NCBI GenBank assembly: GCA_031296105.1
Contig: JARLGJ010000005.1
Span: 1-45,160 of the forward strand
Source of the DNA: Acidobacteriota bacterium
GTDB lineage: Bacteria > Acidobacteriota > Terriglobia > Terriglobales > Acidobacteriaceae
Direction: 5' to 3'
DNA: 45,160 nucleotides
The position numbers and the translations under genes were made by a program. Positions 1 through 8,125 of the stretch are shown here, piece by piece (the first letter of the stretch is position 1; the number at the start of each line of letters is the position of its first letter). The notes beneath the pieces were generated by a model, which made no database searches, had not been told where the DNA came from, and saw nothing but the letters and a program-made list of their open reading frames with translations.

Positions 1-1
1 C

Positions 2-658
2 ACGGCGTACTACAACGCCGACGGACTGGGTTCAATCACCTCGCTGACCGGGGGCACCGGAGTGCTGGCTTCGACCTACACGTACGACAGCTTCGGTAAC
101 ACCACGGCCACGGAAGGAATCCATAATCCCTTCCGCTACACCGGACGCGAGCACGATACCGAGACCGGGCTGTATTACTATCGCGCCAGATACTACGATC
201 CATCCATCGGAAGGTTTGTCAGCGAAGACCCGGTCAGGTTCAAGGCAGGTGTTAACTTCTATCCGTATGTCATGAACGCCCCCACTTTTTTTGTAGATCC
301 TTTAGGGCTGGATCAGACGATTTGGGACGGACCATTTTCCGGGAACGGACGTGGTTTGGGTGATGGACCGCGAAATGGCAATTGGGGCGGCAAGAACTGG
401 AGCGGGGGATGGAATCCGAACCAGCACAACGGGCAAGACGGCCCGCTTCCTCCGACAGATAGCGCTGACGCATGTTATATGGCTCACGACAAGTGCTATG
501 AGGGTACTTGCGGAAAGCCCACTTGTGACCAGACGCTTGTGAAGTGTCTGAAAGCCTTACCTAATAATCCAAGGAACTGGCCCATGCCCCCAAGACCGGG
601 GACGGATGGCGACTCCTCAACCTACAGAGGTTGGGCGATCTGGTACTTCGGTAAGTAG
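2..658 (+). CDS. RHS/YD-repeat protein, C-terminal part, with phospholipase A2-like toxin tip (5' partial)
   Basis: The reading frame is open from the window edge, so the start lies outside. The first ~100 codons are a classic RHS-repeat-associated core: YDSFGN, FRYTGREHD, GLYYYRARYYDP, GRFVSEDP and finally DPLGL, the usual junction before a variable toxin. The ~115 residues after DPLGL hold a Gly/Trp-rich loop (WGGKNWSGG) followed by DSADACYMAHDKCY, which resembles the calcium loop and the D-x-C-x-x-x-H-D-x-C-Y active site of secreted phospholipase A2; the His codon is 485-487 and the Asp 488-490. Four further Cys follow, as expected for a disulfide-rich secreted enzyme. Inference: a polymorphic toxin delivered by an RHS cage that hydrolyses phospholipids. 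The RHS core is certain; the PLA2 call rests on motif reading only. Confidence 0.85.
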   Translation, partial: TAYYNADGLGSITSLTGGTGVLASTYTYDSFGNTTATEGIHNPFRYTGREHDTETGLYYYRARYYDPSIGRFVSEDPVRFKAGVNFYPYVMNAPTFFVDPLGLDQTIWDGPFSGNGRGLGDGPRNGNWGGKNWSGGWNPNQHNGQDGPLPPTDSADACYMAHDKCYEGTCGKPTCDQTLVKCLKALPNNPRNWPMPPRPGTDGDSSTYRGWAIWYFGK

Positions 659-662
659 GCCT

Positions 663-950
663 ATGGAAATGAATCGAAGCGCTTATTCCGTAGCGGCTGC
701 CTTGACGTTGGTCTGTACTTTGCTTCCGTACGTATGGAGTCGATTGGTGGCGTACAGATGGTCCGGCGTCATTGGAGACATATTGTCTGCCGTTCTTTGG
801 ATTATTGCCTTTGGCGCGACTGCGTATTTTGCGAAAACCGGGGGCTGGAGGCGCTGGTGGCCCGCGTTTACTGCGCCAGTGGCGCTATTTCCGGCTCTGC
901 GCACACTCCTAGTGTTTCTTATTTGGAAGCTGCGCGGGTTTGCGCCGTAG
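663..950 (+). CDS. Small three-helix membrane protein, candidate immunity protein
   Basis: A 95-aa ORF starts only 4 nt after the RHS stop codon. Its start ATG was chosen because a purine-rich AAGTAGG lies just upstream and the hydrophobic segments begin soon after. Three likely transmembrane segments are at about residues 8-28, 35-56 and 65-88, with basic loops (RRWW, WKLRGF) between or after them. No family is recognised. In polymorphic toxin loci the gene directly downstream of the toxin tip usually encodes the immunity protein, and a membrane-embedded inhibitor would suit a phospholipase toxin. This role is inferred from position only. Confidence 0.55.
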   Translation: MEMNRSAYSVAAALTLVCTLLPYVWSRLVAYRWSGVIGDILSAVLWIIAFGATAYFAKTGGWRRWWPAFTAPVALFPALRTLLVFLIWKLRGFAP

Positions 951-1067
951 TCGATGGAACGCGGAAATTGAATCAGGAAAGCTAGGAAGCGCAGTGCTTC
1001 TGAGCTGGTTACCGTGCGGTATCGGTGAGGATCAAAGACGTTCCATGCTTCGCATGGGGTTGATGGT

Positions 1068-1370
1068 GTCGCGGTAGGGATACGGATTTCTCCGTACCCC
1101 CCGCACAGATCCGGACTGGCGGATTTCCCGCATCCGGCTCTTGCCTCAGGTGGTGACGCGCAGACGGCGCGAGGGATAAGGATGGCAGATATGGGCCGGA
1201 GGAAGCCATCGGCGGATGAGTCGTTGCATACGCTCCCACTGGACGCGTCCCTTCTGGCTCCGCCGTTCGAGCGCGTGATGCCAGAAGTTACTGACCGTGA
1301 AGCGGAAGTGAGCCAGTGCGTACCGGTTGCCCGGCACGGCGTAGAATGCGGCTGACGGTGGCCGGACTGA
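1068..1370 (-). mobile_element. Group II intron, 3' fragment (maturase tail, domains V and VI)
   Basis: Reading the minus strand, a maturase C-terminus is followed by RNA domain V at 1140-1108: GAGCCGGA ... UCCGGAUC, with the AGC triad and a GCGG/CCGC stem capped by a GAAA-type loop. Domain VI follows at 1104-1071: GCGG/CCGC outer stem, GGGGUACGG/CCGUAUCCC inner stem, and an unpaired A opposite plus-strand position 1075 as candidate branch point. The intron would end at ...CCGCGAC (1068), matching the usual 3'-AY end 7 nt past the branch A. The 5' part (domains I-IV and most of the maturase) is missing, so this is a dead 5'-truncated copy. Confidence 0.7.
1146..1370 (-). pseudogene. Group II intron reverse transcriptase/maturase, C-terminal remnant (frameshifted)
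   Basis: About 70 codons match the X/maturase and C-terminal region of bacterial group II intron proteins: FYAVPGN, ALAHFRFTV, W-x-x-AL-x-RRSQKGRVQW, RMQRLIRRWLPPA and CHPYPSRR, ending at a stop just before domain V. The usual GH-x-x-YYAVP motif is split between two frames: SGHRQ is read one frame away from FYAVPGN near 1353-1368, which implies a frameshift. Upstream of ~1370 the similarity stops. The catalytic reverse-transcriptase domain is absent. Confidence 0.65.
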
Positions 1371-1376
1371 GCGCGG

Positions 1377-1709
1377 TTGAGCGGACAATCTGATAGGCGG
1401 GTGTGTGCCGCGGCGCAGTTCATGGATCTGTTGGATGCGCTCGCCAGAGGTCTGGCAAGGACTGCGCAGCGGCCTGGAACTTCGGTTACGCATCGTCGCG
1501 CGGATATGGCCAACGTGGAAGCGGCCATCCTCAGCGCAACCAGGCTGGTGTTCATCAAGATGTCCGCGAGCCCGGAGCTGCGGCTCGCGGAAATTGCCGC
1601 CGTCGCGCTGGTGCAGTTCCCCTTGATTGGCCACGAACTGCACCTGAGCGACAACGCCTTTGGCTTGCGTGAGGCACTCGTTATCCTCACATCACGCGTT
1701 ACGCCTTGA
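1377..1709 (+). CDS. Hypothetical ORF, unclear
   Basis: A 110-codon plus-strand frame fills the space between the intron remnant and the 3' end of the oxidoreductase gene, whose end it overlaps by 11 bp. It has no recognisable motif and no convincing ribosome binding site, though its last 60 residues (from ATRLVFIK to ILTSRVTP) have a plausible amino-acid mix. It could be a fragment of a gene disrupted by the intron or chance coding. The whole stretch 951-1698 otherwise holds only the intron fragment. Confidence 0.2.
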   Translation: MSGQSDRRVCAAAQFMDLLDALARGLARTAQRPGTSVTHRRADMANVEAAILSATRLVFIKMSASPELRLAEIAAVALVQFPLIGHELHLSDNAFGLREALVILTSRVTP

Positions 1710-2550
1710 GCGCGGCGGCCACCACCTCGGAGAGCGGCGTGGTGGGGCGCCCCAATAGATGAGAGAGTTCGCGGCTGTCATCGTAGAGCGCGCCCTTCGC
1801 GGCTCCCGTATCGAAATTCGCAAAGGCTCCCGCCATGGCCTCAGGAAGCCCCAATCCAGTAAGAACCTTGGCGTACTCGGACTCGGGAAGATTTTTGTAG
1901 GGAATCGTCTTGCCCGTCAGGCGGGAGATTTCCGCGGCAAGCTCCGTCAACGTATATGCCGTGTCGCCCGCCAGTTCATAGGTCTTTCCCGCGTGTCCGG
2001 TGCTGGTTAGCACAGCGACGGCCGCGGCTGCGTAATCGGCGCGCGGTGCCGACGCGATTTTCCCCTCGCCCGCGCTGCCCAGAAAGGCCCCGCCTTTTAC
2101 CGCGCCAGGGACCGAGGCCGTGTAGTTTTCCGTGTACCAGCCATTGCGCAGGATGGTGTAGGCGAGGCCGGAGTTCTTCAGGTCGCGCTCGGTCTGCCGG
2201 TGCTCATCGGCAAGAATCGTGATTGCGGAAGTGTCGGCGCGGAGAAGGCTCGTGTAGAGGACCCACTTCACTCCGGCATCCTTGGCGGCCTTTATCACGG
2301 CGGCGTGCTGTGCGGCGCGCTGTCCCAGTTCGTTGGAGGAGACGATCAGCAGCGTGTCCACTCCTTGCAGCGCGGCTGCGAGGCCGGCCGGCTGGTTGTA
2401 ATCAAATGCGCGTGCTTCCACGCCTAGCCTGGCTGCCTTGGCAGGTGTTCGCACCAGGGCAACAATGTCCGTGGCGGGAACCTTGGTCTTGAGCTGCTCT
2501 ACGATCAGGCTTCCTAGTTTTCCCGTGGCTCCGGTAATGGCGATCTTCAT
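1699..2550 (-). CDS. NmrA/QorB-like NAD(P)-binding oxidoreductase
   Basis: 283 aa. The protein opens with an N-terminal Rossmann fold, MKIAITGATGKLG, whose GATGKLG at residues 7-13 is the dinucleotide loop, and it reads through like NmrA-type atypical short-chain dehydrogenases close to quinone oxidoreductase 2 (YtfG/QorB) and Bacillus YwnB: VSSNELGQR, YTSLLRAD and LRNGWYTENY. Start: ATG at 2550-2548, preceded by AAAGGAGAAG at good spacing; a longer in-frame start lacks this. Likely role: NAD(P)H-dependent reduction of quinones or reactive carbonyls in the cytosol, or redox sensing. It lies 74 bp downstream of an Rrf2 regulator on the same strand, an arrangement like ywnA-ywnB, and both genes carry the same 9-mer upstream. 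Confidence 0.85.
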   Translation of the reverse strand: MKIAITGATGKLGSLIVEQLKTKVPATDIVALVRTPAKAARLGVEARAFDYNQPAGLAAALQGVDTLLIVSSNELGQRAAQHAAVIKAAKDAGVKWVLYTSLLRADTSAITILADEHRQTERDLKNSGLAYTILRNGWYTENYTASVPGAVKGGAFLGSAGEGKIASAPRADYAAAAVAVLTSTGHAGKTYELAGDTAYTLTELAAEISRLTGKTIPYKNLPESEYAKVLTGLGLPEAMAGAFANFDTGAAKGALYDDSRELSHLLGRPTTPLSEVVAAALKA

Positions 2551-2602
2551 CGTTCTCTTCTCCTTTGGCGAAATCGAAAAACGTTTATTTGTTACCACCT
2601 TA

Positions 2603-2611
2603 GATACAGAT
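2603..2611 (-). promoter_or_regulatory. Candidate Rrf2 operator upstream of the oxidoreductase
   Basis: The minus strand reads ATCTGTATC, about 53 bp before the oxidoreductase start. The same nine bases occur again just before the Rrf2 gene (3070-3062). The surrounding region (TTTGTT ... AAACAAA) is AT-rich, unlike the coding DNA, and is the natural promoter region. Confidence 0.35.
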
Positions 2612-2624
2612 CAAAACAAATAAA

Positions 2625-3047
2625 TTAGCGTCTGCCGCGCACGGAGCGCAGCAGAGAGGCCACGGTGTGTTGCTCAAGCTGCATCTCCATGGCTTTCTCG
2701 GCCTCTCCGTAAACCGCCGTCAGCGCGCCCTGAATGTGGCGTCCCACGGTGCATTTCGGGTTGGGCCTCTGCGAATGCATGGCGAAGACCGGCCCTTCAC
2801 CCAGTGCGTGGCGCACGCTGCGCAGCGTGATCTCCTCCGCCGGGCGGGCCAGTTGCCAGCCGCCGCCAGTGCCCGGCTGCGAATGAACCAGGCCGGCGCG
2901 CCGCAGAGAACCCATCAGACGCCGTACAAAGGCAGCATTGGTGTTCACGCTGCCGGCAATATACGCGCTCGCCAGCGCCTGGCCAGGATATGCCGCCAAC
3001 AAGGTCAACACATGCAGCGCCACCGTGAATCGCGTGCTCAAGGCCAT
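2625..3047 (-). CDS. Rrf2-family transcriptional regulator (YwnA-like)
   Basis: 140 aa starting MALSTRFTVALHVL, the typical Rrf2 N-terminal helix, followed by a winged helix-turn-helix (SAYIAGSVNTNAAFVRRLMGSLRRAGLV, residues 28-54) and the wing motif GTGGGWQLARP (59-69). Only one cysteine (C99 in NPKCTVGRHI) is present, so the three-Cys iron-sulfur cluster of IscR/NsrR cannot form; this points to the YwnA-type branch. The start was set at the ATG preceded by TTAGAGG; the 16-codon upstream extension is not Rrf2-like. It probably represses itself and the downstream oxidoreductase gene, with a thiol or small molecule as signal. Confidence 0.88.
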   Translation of the reverse strand: MALSTRFTVALHVLTLLAAYPGQALASAYIAGSVNTNAAFVRRLMGSLRRAGLVHSQPGTGGGWQLARPAEEITLRSVRHALGEGPVFAMHSQRPNPKCTVGRHIQGALTAVYGEAEKAMEMQLEQHTVASLLRSVRGRR

Positions 3048-3061
3048 TTGTACCTCTAACG

Positions 3062-3070
3062 GATACAGAT
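3062..3070 (-). promoter_or_regulatory. Candidate Rrf2 autoregulatory operator
   Basis: The minus strand reads ATCTGTATC 15 bp before the Rrf2 start codon, identical to the 9-mer at 2611-2603. Its position next to the ribosome binding site would suit autorepression. Confidence 0.35.
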
Positions 3071-3217
3071 TAGCCTTGCCGTCTACTGGATGCAAAACAA
3101 TTGCCGGAGCGGCTCAAGCCTTCTGCTTGGCAGACGCCGGGCCAGGGCGAGCCGTACCGGCCAGCAATTTCAAGACCTTCGCCCAGGAGGCTACAATAAA
3201 TTCCCGGGGGATTGTTG

Positions 3218-3679
3218 ATGGGAGAAGAAAATGAAAGGGAAGTGCTTTGCCGGTTTCTTGGCCAGCACAGCACTTTGACGCTTTCCACCGTCGGCGAAGA
3301 CGGCTCGGCCTATGTTTCACCACTGTTCTACTTTACCGATCCTGAAGATCCCGCCTTTTCGCTCTACTGGTTTTCCGACGCCGATAGCTGCCACAGCCGC
3401 AATCTGGAGCGCGACGCGCGTGTGGCCGTGGCCGTGTACGAAGAAGTCGAAGCCTGGCGTGAGATTCACGGCGTGCAGATGATCGGTGCGGCCTTCAGCA
3501 TGGATGACCGCGAACTGCGGCGAACGGTTACCCGGCGCTACATCGAGCGCTTCCATCTCGGCAACATCTTCCGCGTGGCACTGAAGGCGAGCACGCTTTA
3601 CGGCTTCCGTCCCAGCCGCGTGCGTTACATGGACAATCGCCAGGGCTTCGGTTACAAGCGCGAGTTCGACCTTCCCTGA
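3218..3679 (+). CDS. Pyridoxamine 5'-phosphate oxidase-like FMN-binding split-barrel protein (YhbP-like)
   Basis: 153 aa. The segment HSTLTLSTVGEDGSAYVSPLFYF is the first beta-hairpin of the PNPOx/FMN-binding split barrel, followed by FSLYWFSD, SRNLERDARVAVAVYE and GVQMIGAA, the order seen in YhbP/UPF0306 and related small flavoproteins. Residues 120-153 carry F-RP-RVRYMDNRQGFGYK, a common ending. The ATG at 3218 follows GGGGG at 7-nt spacing; two in-frame TTG codons directly upstream are less likely starts. Function: probable FMN- or F420/heme-type cofactor binding oxidoreductase, substrate unknown. It is a single gene, transcribed toward the histidine kinase gene. Confidence 0.75.
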   Translation: MGEENEREVLCRFLGQHSTLTLSTVGEDGSAYVSPLFYFTDPEDPAFSLYWFSDADSCHSRNLERDARVAVAVYEEVEAWREIHGVQMIGAAFSMDDRELRRTVTRRYIERFHLGNIFRVALKASTLYGFRPSRVRYMDNRQGFGYKREFDLP

Positions 3680-3695
3680 AAGTCCCTCGTTCATT

Positions 3696-3724
3696 GCCCG
3701 GCGCGTTTCCCGCGCGCGGGGCTT
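3696..3724. terminator. Hairpin between convergent genes
   Basis: GCCCGGCGCG pairs imperfectly with CGCGCGCGGGGC around a TTTCC loop, followed on the plus strand by CTTCCGATTTTC. It sits in the 69-bp gap between two convergent genes and could stop transcription from either side. Confidence 0.35.
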
Positions 3725-3748
3725 CCGATTTTCAAGGCTGCCAGCCCA

Positions 3749-6535
3749 TCAGCAGGGGGTATGCAGAACTTTCTGGATGAGCGCGATCAAGTGTTCACGT
3801 GAAAAGGGCTTTTGCAGAAATGGCTGGCCCGGATCGAAGACGCCGTGCTGCGCAATGGAGTCTCCGGTGTAGCCCGACATGTAGATGATTCGGGGATGCA
3901 ATCCCGATTCCTTCAGATGCTTCACCACCTGCGTGCCGTTTCCACCCTTCAGCACCACGTCGGTCAGCACCAGGGAGATCTGCCCGCCGTGCTCGTCGGC
4001 GATGTGGCATGCCTGGCTCACGTCGCCGGCGGCCAGCACCTCGTGTCCACCCAGGCGCAGAAAGTCCGAGACGACGGAACGCAGCTTCTCGTCATCCTCC
4101 ACCAGCAAGACGGTGGCCCTCAGGTTCGCTGCCGTGCGGCCAGCCTTGGTCTGTGGCGTTTCTTCTGTCAGCGCTTCGCATACAGGCAGGCAAACGAAGA
4201 AGGTTGAGCCTTTGCCGGGCGCGCTTTCCACATGAATGTATCCCTCGGCTTTTTTGACGATGCCATAGACCATCGACAGTCCCAGCCCGGTTCCTTTGCC
4301 CGGCTCCTTGGTCGTAAAGAACGGCTCGAAGAGATGCCTCTGTGTTTCCTCATCCATGCCGATTCCAGTGTCGGTCACGCTCACCATGGCGTAGTGTCCG
4401 GCCGCCATGTACCACGGGCGGGGATCGTCTTCCTTCAGCGTGTAATTGGCGGTTCGTATGGTCAGCTTTCCACCGTTGGGCATGGCATCGCGCGCGTTTA
4501 CCGCAAGGTTCATCAGTACGCGCTCAATCTGGTTGCGGTCCACCATTGCGTGCCAGGGCGCTGCGCAGCGCTCGATTCGCAAATCGATGTCGGCGCGCAG
4601 CATGGTGGGCATCATGTCCTCCATGCCGTCCAGAACTTCATTGAACGTGAGCGACACGGGTTGCACGGGCTGCTTGCGGCTGAAGGCCAGCAACTGCCCG
4701 GTCAGTTCCGCGGCGCGCATGGCCGAGCGCATGATGTGGCCCGCGCGCTCCCTCGCCGGAGCCGGCAGGTTCTGCATCAGCAAATCGGTGTGCGCCATGA
4801 TGATCATCAGCAGGTTGTTGAAGTCATGCGCAATACCGCCGGCCAGCCGTCCCACGGCCTCAATGCGCTGCGACTGTTGCAGCTCGGACTCCAGACGCAT
4901 ACGCTGCTTGTGTTCTTCCTCGGCCTCGTGGCGATGGCGAAGTCCTTCAATGCCGAAGCTCAGATCCTTGGCCAGTTCCATGATGAGCAGTGCTTCGTCC
5001 TCGTTGAAGGCGCGCTGCCCGTTGCGGCCTTCATCGCGCGCGTAAACCGTCAGCACTGCCCACAGCTCGTTGTCGATCATAAGCGGCAGGCTTAGAACCG
5101 AACGTATCCCGTACTTGCGTGCCGATTCGGCCCAGGGGGCAAACCACGGATCGGTCAGCAAATCGTCGATCAGCACGGTGGTACGCTCGCGGATGGCTGT
5201 TCCCGTCGGGCCCTGCCCTGACGGAGAGTCGTCCCAACTCAACGCCTCATGCTTCAGGTATTCAATGTCGATTCCCGAGCAGGCCAGCACGGTAATGGAG
5301 TGCACCTCGTCGTGCTCCGGACGTCCAAACCACACCAGTGGATAGCCGCTTTCCTGCGCGATGATCTTGGCTGCGTTCTCCAGCAGTTCCTGTTCGTTGT
5401 CGGCGGCAATCAGCGCCTGGTTCACGCGGCTGCGCGCGCGCAAGGCGCGGTTCATGTGGCGCAACTCTTCGGCCGTGGCTGCGCTCTTGCGCTGGGCCTC
5501 GCCAGCCATGCGCAGGTATTGCACGCCAATGCCGGTCACAATCAGGCCGAGCAACAATACGGCGATTGGCGTGGACCATGCCGCTACCCCGGAATATCCC
5601 GGTCCGGCGATTGCCACCGCCTCCCAGTCCCTGTCGCCTGCCTTCATATGGATTGACAGACGTGGACCGTTTTTCGTCGCCGCGAAGGCCGTGGCCGATG
5701 GCGTTGCGGGATACAACTGCTGCTGCGGCGCGGGGGCCGAGCGGTCAAATAGACTCAGCGCAACAAGATTACGGGGGTTCCGTTCCGGTGTCGCCGCCGC
5801 TTCCACCAGGTCGCTCATGCGCAGAATGGCAAGGGCAAGTCCCAGCAACTTCGGCTCTCCTGCCGTCGCCGTGCGCTCGAAGACCGGTTCAAAGAGGATG
5901 ATCCCGTATTGGTTGTTTTTTTCCTGCACCAGGCGAATGCGCGATGAGGCTGTGAGCTGGCGGCTTGCGGTGGCCCGTCCAATGGCAGCGCGCCGCATCG
6001 GTTCGCTTAAAAGATCCAAGCCAAGCGCGCGCTCGTTGCCGAGGTAGGGCTCAAGAAAGAATACCGGGAAGTAGAAAGGCTGCGCTGCTTCCGGGAGAAT
6101 AACCGGTGCGCCAGAGGGCAGCAGTGGCGAGTGTTGGTCCAGGTCCATAAACTGGAAGCTGGAAAATCCATCGTCGCGTGCCGCCTGCTCATAGGCCGCG
6201 CGCTCCGCCCCGGTGACCCGCGGTGCCCATCCCAGGGCATTCAAGTAGGGCCGGGCTTTGAGCGCCGCGCGGGAAAATTCATTAAACGCCGCGCGCTGCG
6301 AGCGTGCGGAATTTTCATCGTGTATGTGGGCGGCCAGCAAGTGAAGCACTTCTACCGCGCCATCCATGCGATCCTGGACGGCATCCAGTTGCAGCGAAGC
6401 CAACTGTCGAAACTGCATCTGCGCTTCCTCGCGCTCGGCTTGCAGAAAGATTGCGGCCATCACCAGCGTGGTGACAATCCCAAGCAGTCCGACCAGCAGC
6501 GGCGCGTTGCGCGTAGATTTCAGAATGGAATCCAT
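3749..6535 (-). CDS. Hybrid sensor histidine kinase (CHASE-GAF-HisKA-HATPase-REC)
   Basis: 928 aa. TM helix at 11-31, extracytoplasmic CHASE-type sensor (about 75-250, with [17 protein letters not shown] and FPVFFLEP), second TM at 320-341, GAF domain (about 366-530, [26 protein letters not shown]), then a phospho-acceptor helix with [12 protein letters not shown] (His570). The ATPase has N-box [44 protein letters not shown]-terminal receiver (808-925) has acidic pocket EDD, phospho-acceptor Asp859 in LTDVVL, the MSGYT switch and KPF lysine. NtrB/hybrid-type kinases of this class often signal to a separate response regulator or act through the attached receiver; none is encoded nearby. The 260 bp upstream (6536-6795) hold no gene. 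Confidence 0.92.
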   Translation of the reverse strand: MDSILKSTRNAPLLVGLLGIVTTLVMAAIFLQAEREEAQMQFRQLASLQLDAVQDRMDGAVEVLHLLAAHIHDENSARSQRAAFNEFSRAALKARPYLNALGWAPRVTGAERAAYEQAARDDGFSSFQFMDLDQHSPLLPSGAPVILPEAAQPFYFPVFFLEPYLGNERALGLDLLSEPMRRAAIGRATASRQLTASSRIRLVQEKNNQYGIILFEPVFERTATAGEPKLLGLALAILRMSDLVEAAATPERNPRNLVALSLFDRSAPAPQQQLYPATPSATAFAATKNGPRLSIHMKAGDRDWEAVAIAGPGYSGVAAWSTPIAVLLLGLIVTGIGVQYLRMAGEAQRKSAATAEELRHMNRALRARSRVNQALIAADNEQELLENAAKIIAQESGYPLVWFGRPEHDEVHSITVLACSGIDIEYLKHEALSWDDSPSGQGPTGTAIRERTTVLIDDLLTDPWFAPWAESARKYGIRSVLSLPLMIDNELWAVLTVYARDEGRNGQRAFNEDEALLIMELAKDLSFGIEGLRHRHEAEEEHKQRMRLESELQQSQRIEAVGRLAGGIAHDFNNLLMIIMAHTDLLMQNLPAPARERAGHIMRSAMRAAELTGQLLAFSRKQPVQPVSLTFNEVLDGMEDMMPTMLRADIDLRIERCAAPWHAMVDRNQIERVLMNLAVNARDAMPNGGKLTIRTANYTLKEDDPRPWYMAAGHYAMVSVTDTGIGMDEETQRHLFEPFFTTKEPGKGTGLGLSMVYGIVKKAEGYIHVESAPGKGSTFFVCLPVCEALTEETPQTKAGRTAANLRATVLLVEDDEKLRSVVSDFLRLGGHEVLAAGDVSQACHIADEHGGQISLVLTDVVLKGGNGTQVVKHLKESGLHPRIIYMSGYTGDSIAQHGVFDPGQPFLQKPFSREHLIALIQKVLHTPC

Positions 6536-6795
6536 GGCGGAAAATCGAAATCCAGAGTGTTCCTAACCGGACATCGTATCCCGGTCCACACTCATCCCCA
6601 GGTCTATATCGGCACATCAACCGAGTACCGATAGTGTGTTTGGGAAAAACTTCCGTAATGGAATCAGGTTGCCCTCTTCACAAGTGCGGGTCTGGAGGCG
6701 AAGAGATGAGAGAAGAATGAGCAGAATTCAGAGGGGAAATTGTTATTCTTCAGCAAGCAAGAGGGAACACACTCCGGCTGGCGCGGCCGGAAGAG

Positions 6796-7947
6796 TCAGC
6801 CTCGCGCTGCCTGGTACACGGCTTCAAATTGGCTGGCGATACACTCCCAGGTGTAGTGCCGCTGAATCTCCTCGCGGGCCTCGCGCGCCAGGGAGGTTTC
6901 CAACGCGGGGTCGTCGAAGACCTTGCCAATCGCAGCGGCAATCTCCGCCGGCCCTTCGGCTTGCAGCAAATGCCGTCCGGAGACCAGCGGCGTTCCCGAC
7001 AGGCTGATGGGCGTGGCGACAATTGGAACGCCCACCGCCATGGCTTCCAATATCTTGTTCTTCACGCCGGCGCCAAAGCGCAGCGGGCTCACGTACACCT
7101 CGGCCGTGGCAATGTACTCGGCCAGCACTGGAACCTTGCCCGTCACGGTGACACCTGGCACGCCGCCCAGGGCCTCCACGCGCAGCGAGGGTGAGCTGCC
7201 CACGATCCAGAACTCTGCCTGCGGGTACTGACGGCGCACGCGCGGCAGCACCTCGCGGACAAAAAACTCGGCGGCATCTTCGTTCGGCGGCCAGCTCATG
7301 TTGCCGGTAAACACAATGCGCCGCGGCACGCTTGCGGCCGCCACCCCGGGCACCTCCACGCCGTTGGGAATCACCACGGGCCGAACCGGAGCGGCAATCT
7401 GCGCCAGCCGTTCGGCGTCCATCGCCGAGGTTACCACCACCCGATCCAGGCGCGGATACCAGCGCCGTTCGAAGCGTGCTCCCATTGTGCCCAGCACGCG
7501 GCAGCGCAGTCGTTCGCGCGTGCTCGTGGCGTGGCGCAGAAAGTGTTCGTAGCGCAGAGCCATGCAGTCGTGCGCGGAAAGCACCGTGGCGCAGCCTTGG
7601 GGCGCAGCCTGTGCCAGCGAGGCCGTGTATGGGCCTTCCAGGTGCAGAATGTCAGGCCGCAGCCGGCGGATGTGTTCCGTCATTTCGTGCGTCAGCGTGT
7701 AAGGTTCGCGCAGCCGCAGCAGTTGTCCCATTCGGGTTTTGGCCGCCGGCTGCCGCAGATTCGTCACGCTGGCGCAATAACCGCGCGCCCATTCCAGCTG
7801 CTCCGGAGTGTCCGCGCCCTCGGTGAAGCTGATGAGGTGCAGCTCGTGGCGCGCGGCGAACTGGCGCAGCAAGTTGGCGGGAATGACGCGGAAGCCATCG
7901 CTGCACGGCAGATAGGGCGCCATCTGCGAAATCATCACAATTTTCAT
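6796..7947 (-). CDS. Glycosyltransferase, GT4-type (PEP-CTERM/EpsH-associated sugar transferase-like)
   Basis: 383 aa. An N-terminal MKIVMISQMAPYLPCSDGFRV acceptor domain is followed by LHLEGPYTASLAQ and VLSAHDCMALRYE, and a C-terminal nucleotide-sugar domain with VVIPNGVEVP, RRIVFTGNMSWPPNEDAAEFF, FGAGVKNKILEAMAVGVPIVATP and an acidic E in NKILEAMA, the E-x7-E type region of GT-B retaining enzymes. The order and wording resemble the TIGR03087-type transferases linked to exopolysaccharide/PEP-CTERM loci. The start ATG at 7947 has AAGGG upstream; the frame continues open further upstream, but without similarity. It is divergent from the hydrolase and flippase genes to its right. Confidence 0.85.
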   Translation of the reverse strand: MKIVMISQMAPYLPCSDGFRVIPANLLRQFAARHELHLISFTEGADTPEQLEWARGYCASVTNLRQPAAKTRMGQLLRLREPYTLTHEMTEHIRRLRPDILHLEGPYTASLAQAAPQGCATVLSAHDCMALRYEHFLRHATSTRERLRCRVLGTMGARFERRWYPRLDRVVVTSAMDAERLAQIAAPVRPVVIPNGVEVPGVAAASVPRRIVFTGNMSWPPNEDAAEFFVREVLPRVRRQYPQAEFWIVGSSPSLRVEALGGVPGVTVTGKVPVLAEYIATAEVYVSPLRFGAGVKNKILEAMAVGVPIVATPISLSGTPLVSGRHLLQAEGPAEIAAAIGKVFDDPALETSLAREAREEIQRHYTWECIASQFEAVYQAARG

Positions 7948-8125
7948 TGCCGCGCCCTTTCTAGTGCCGTTCAGACAGTCTGCAAGATTCGCGGGTGTCA
8001 ACGTTCCGCGGGTTAGTACTGCATGGGCAGCATACGTTCCCGCTTCCGCTGAATGCAAGATTACCGTTGCGCGCGCTGTACTATACTCGACGTGATTCCA
8101 GATCTCTCTCCGGGTGCGGCGGCCG

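Noticed and set aside
683..1690. Minus-strand frame of 335 codons across the intron remnant.
   Set aside because: It runs through domain V, domain VI and the RHS-side gene without similarity; only the short stretch SGHRQ matches the maturase, which is better read as a frameshifted remnant.
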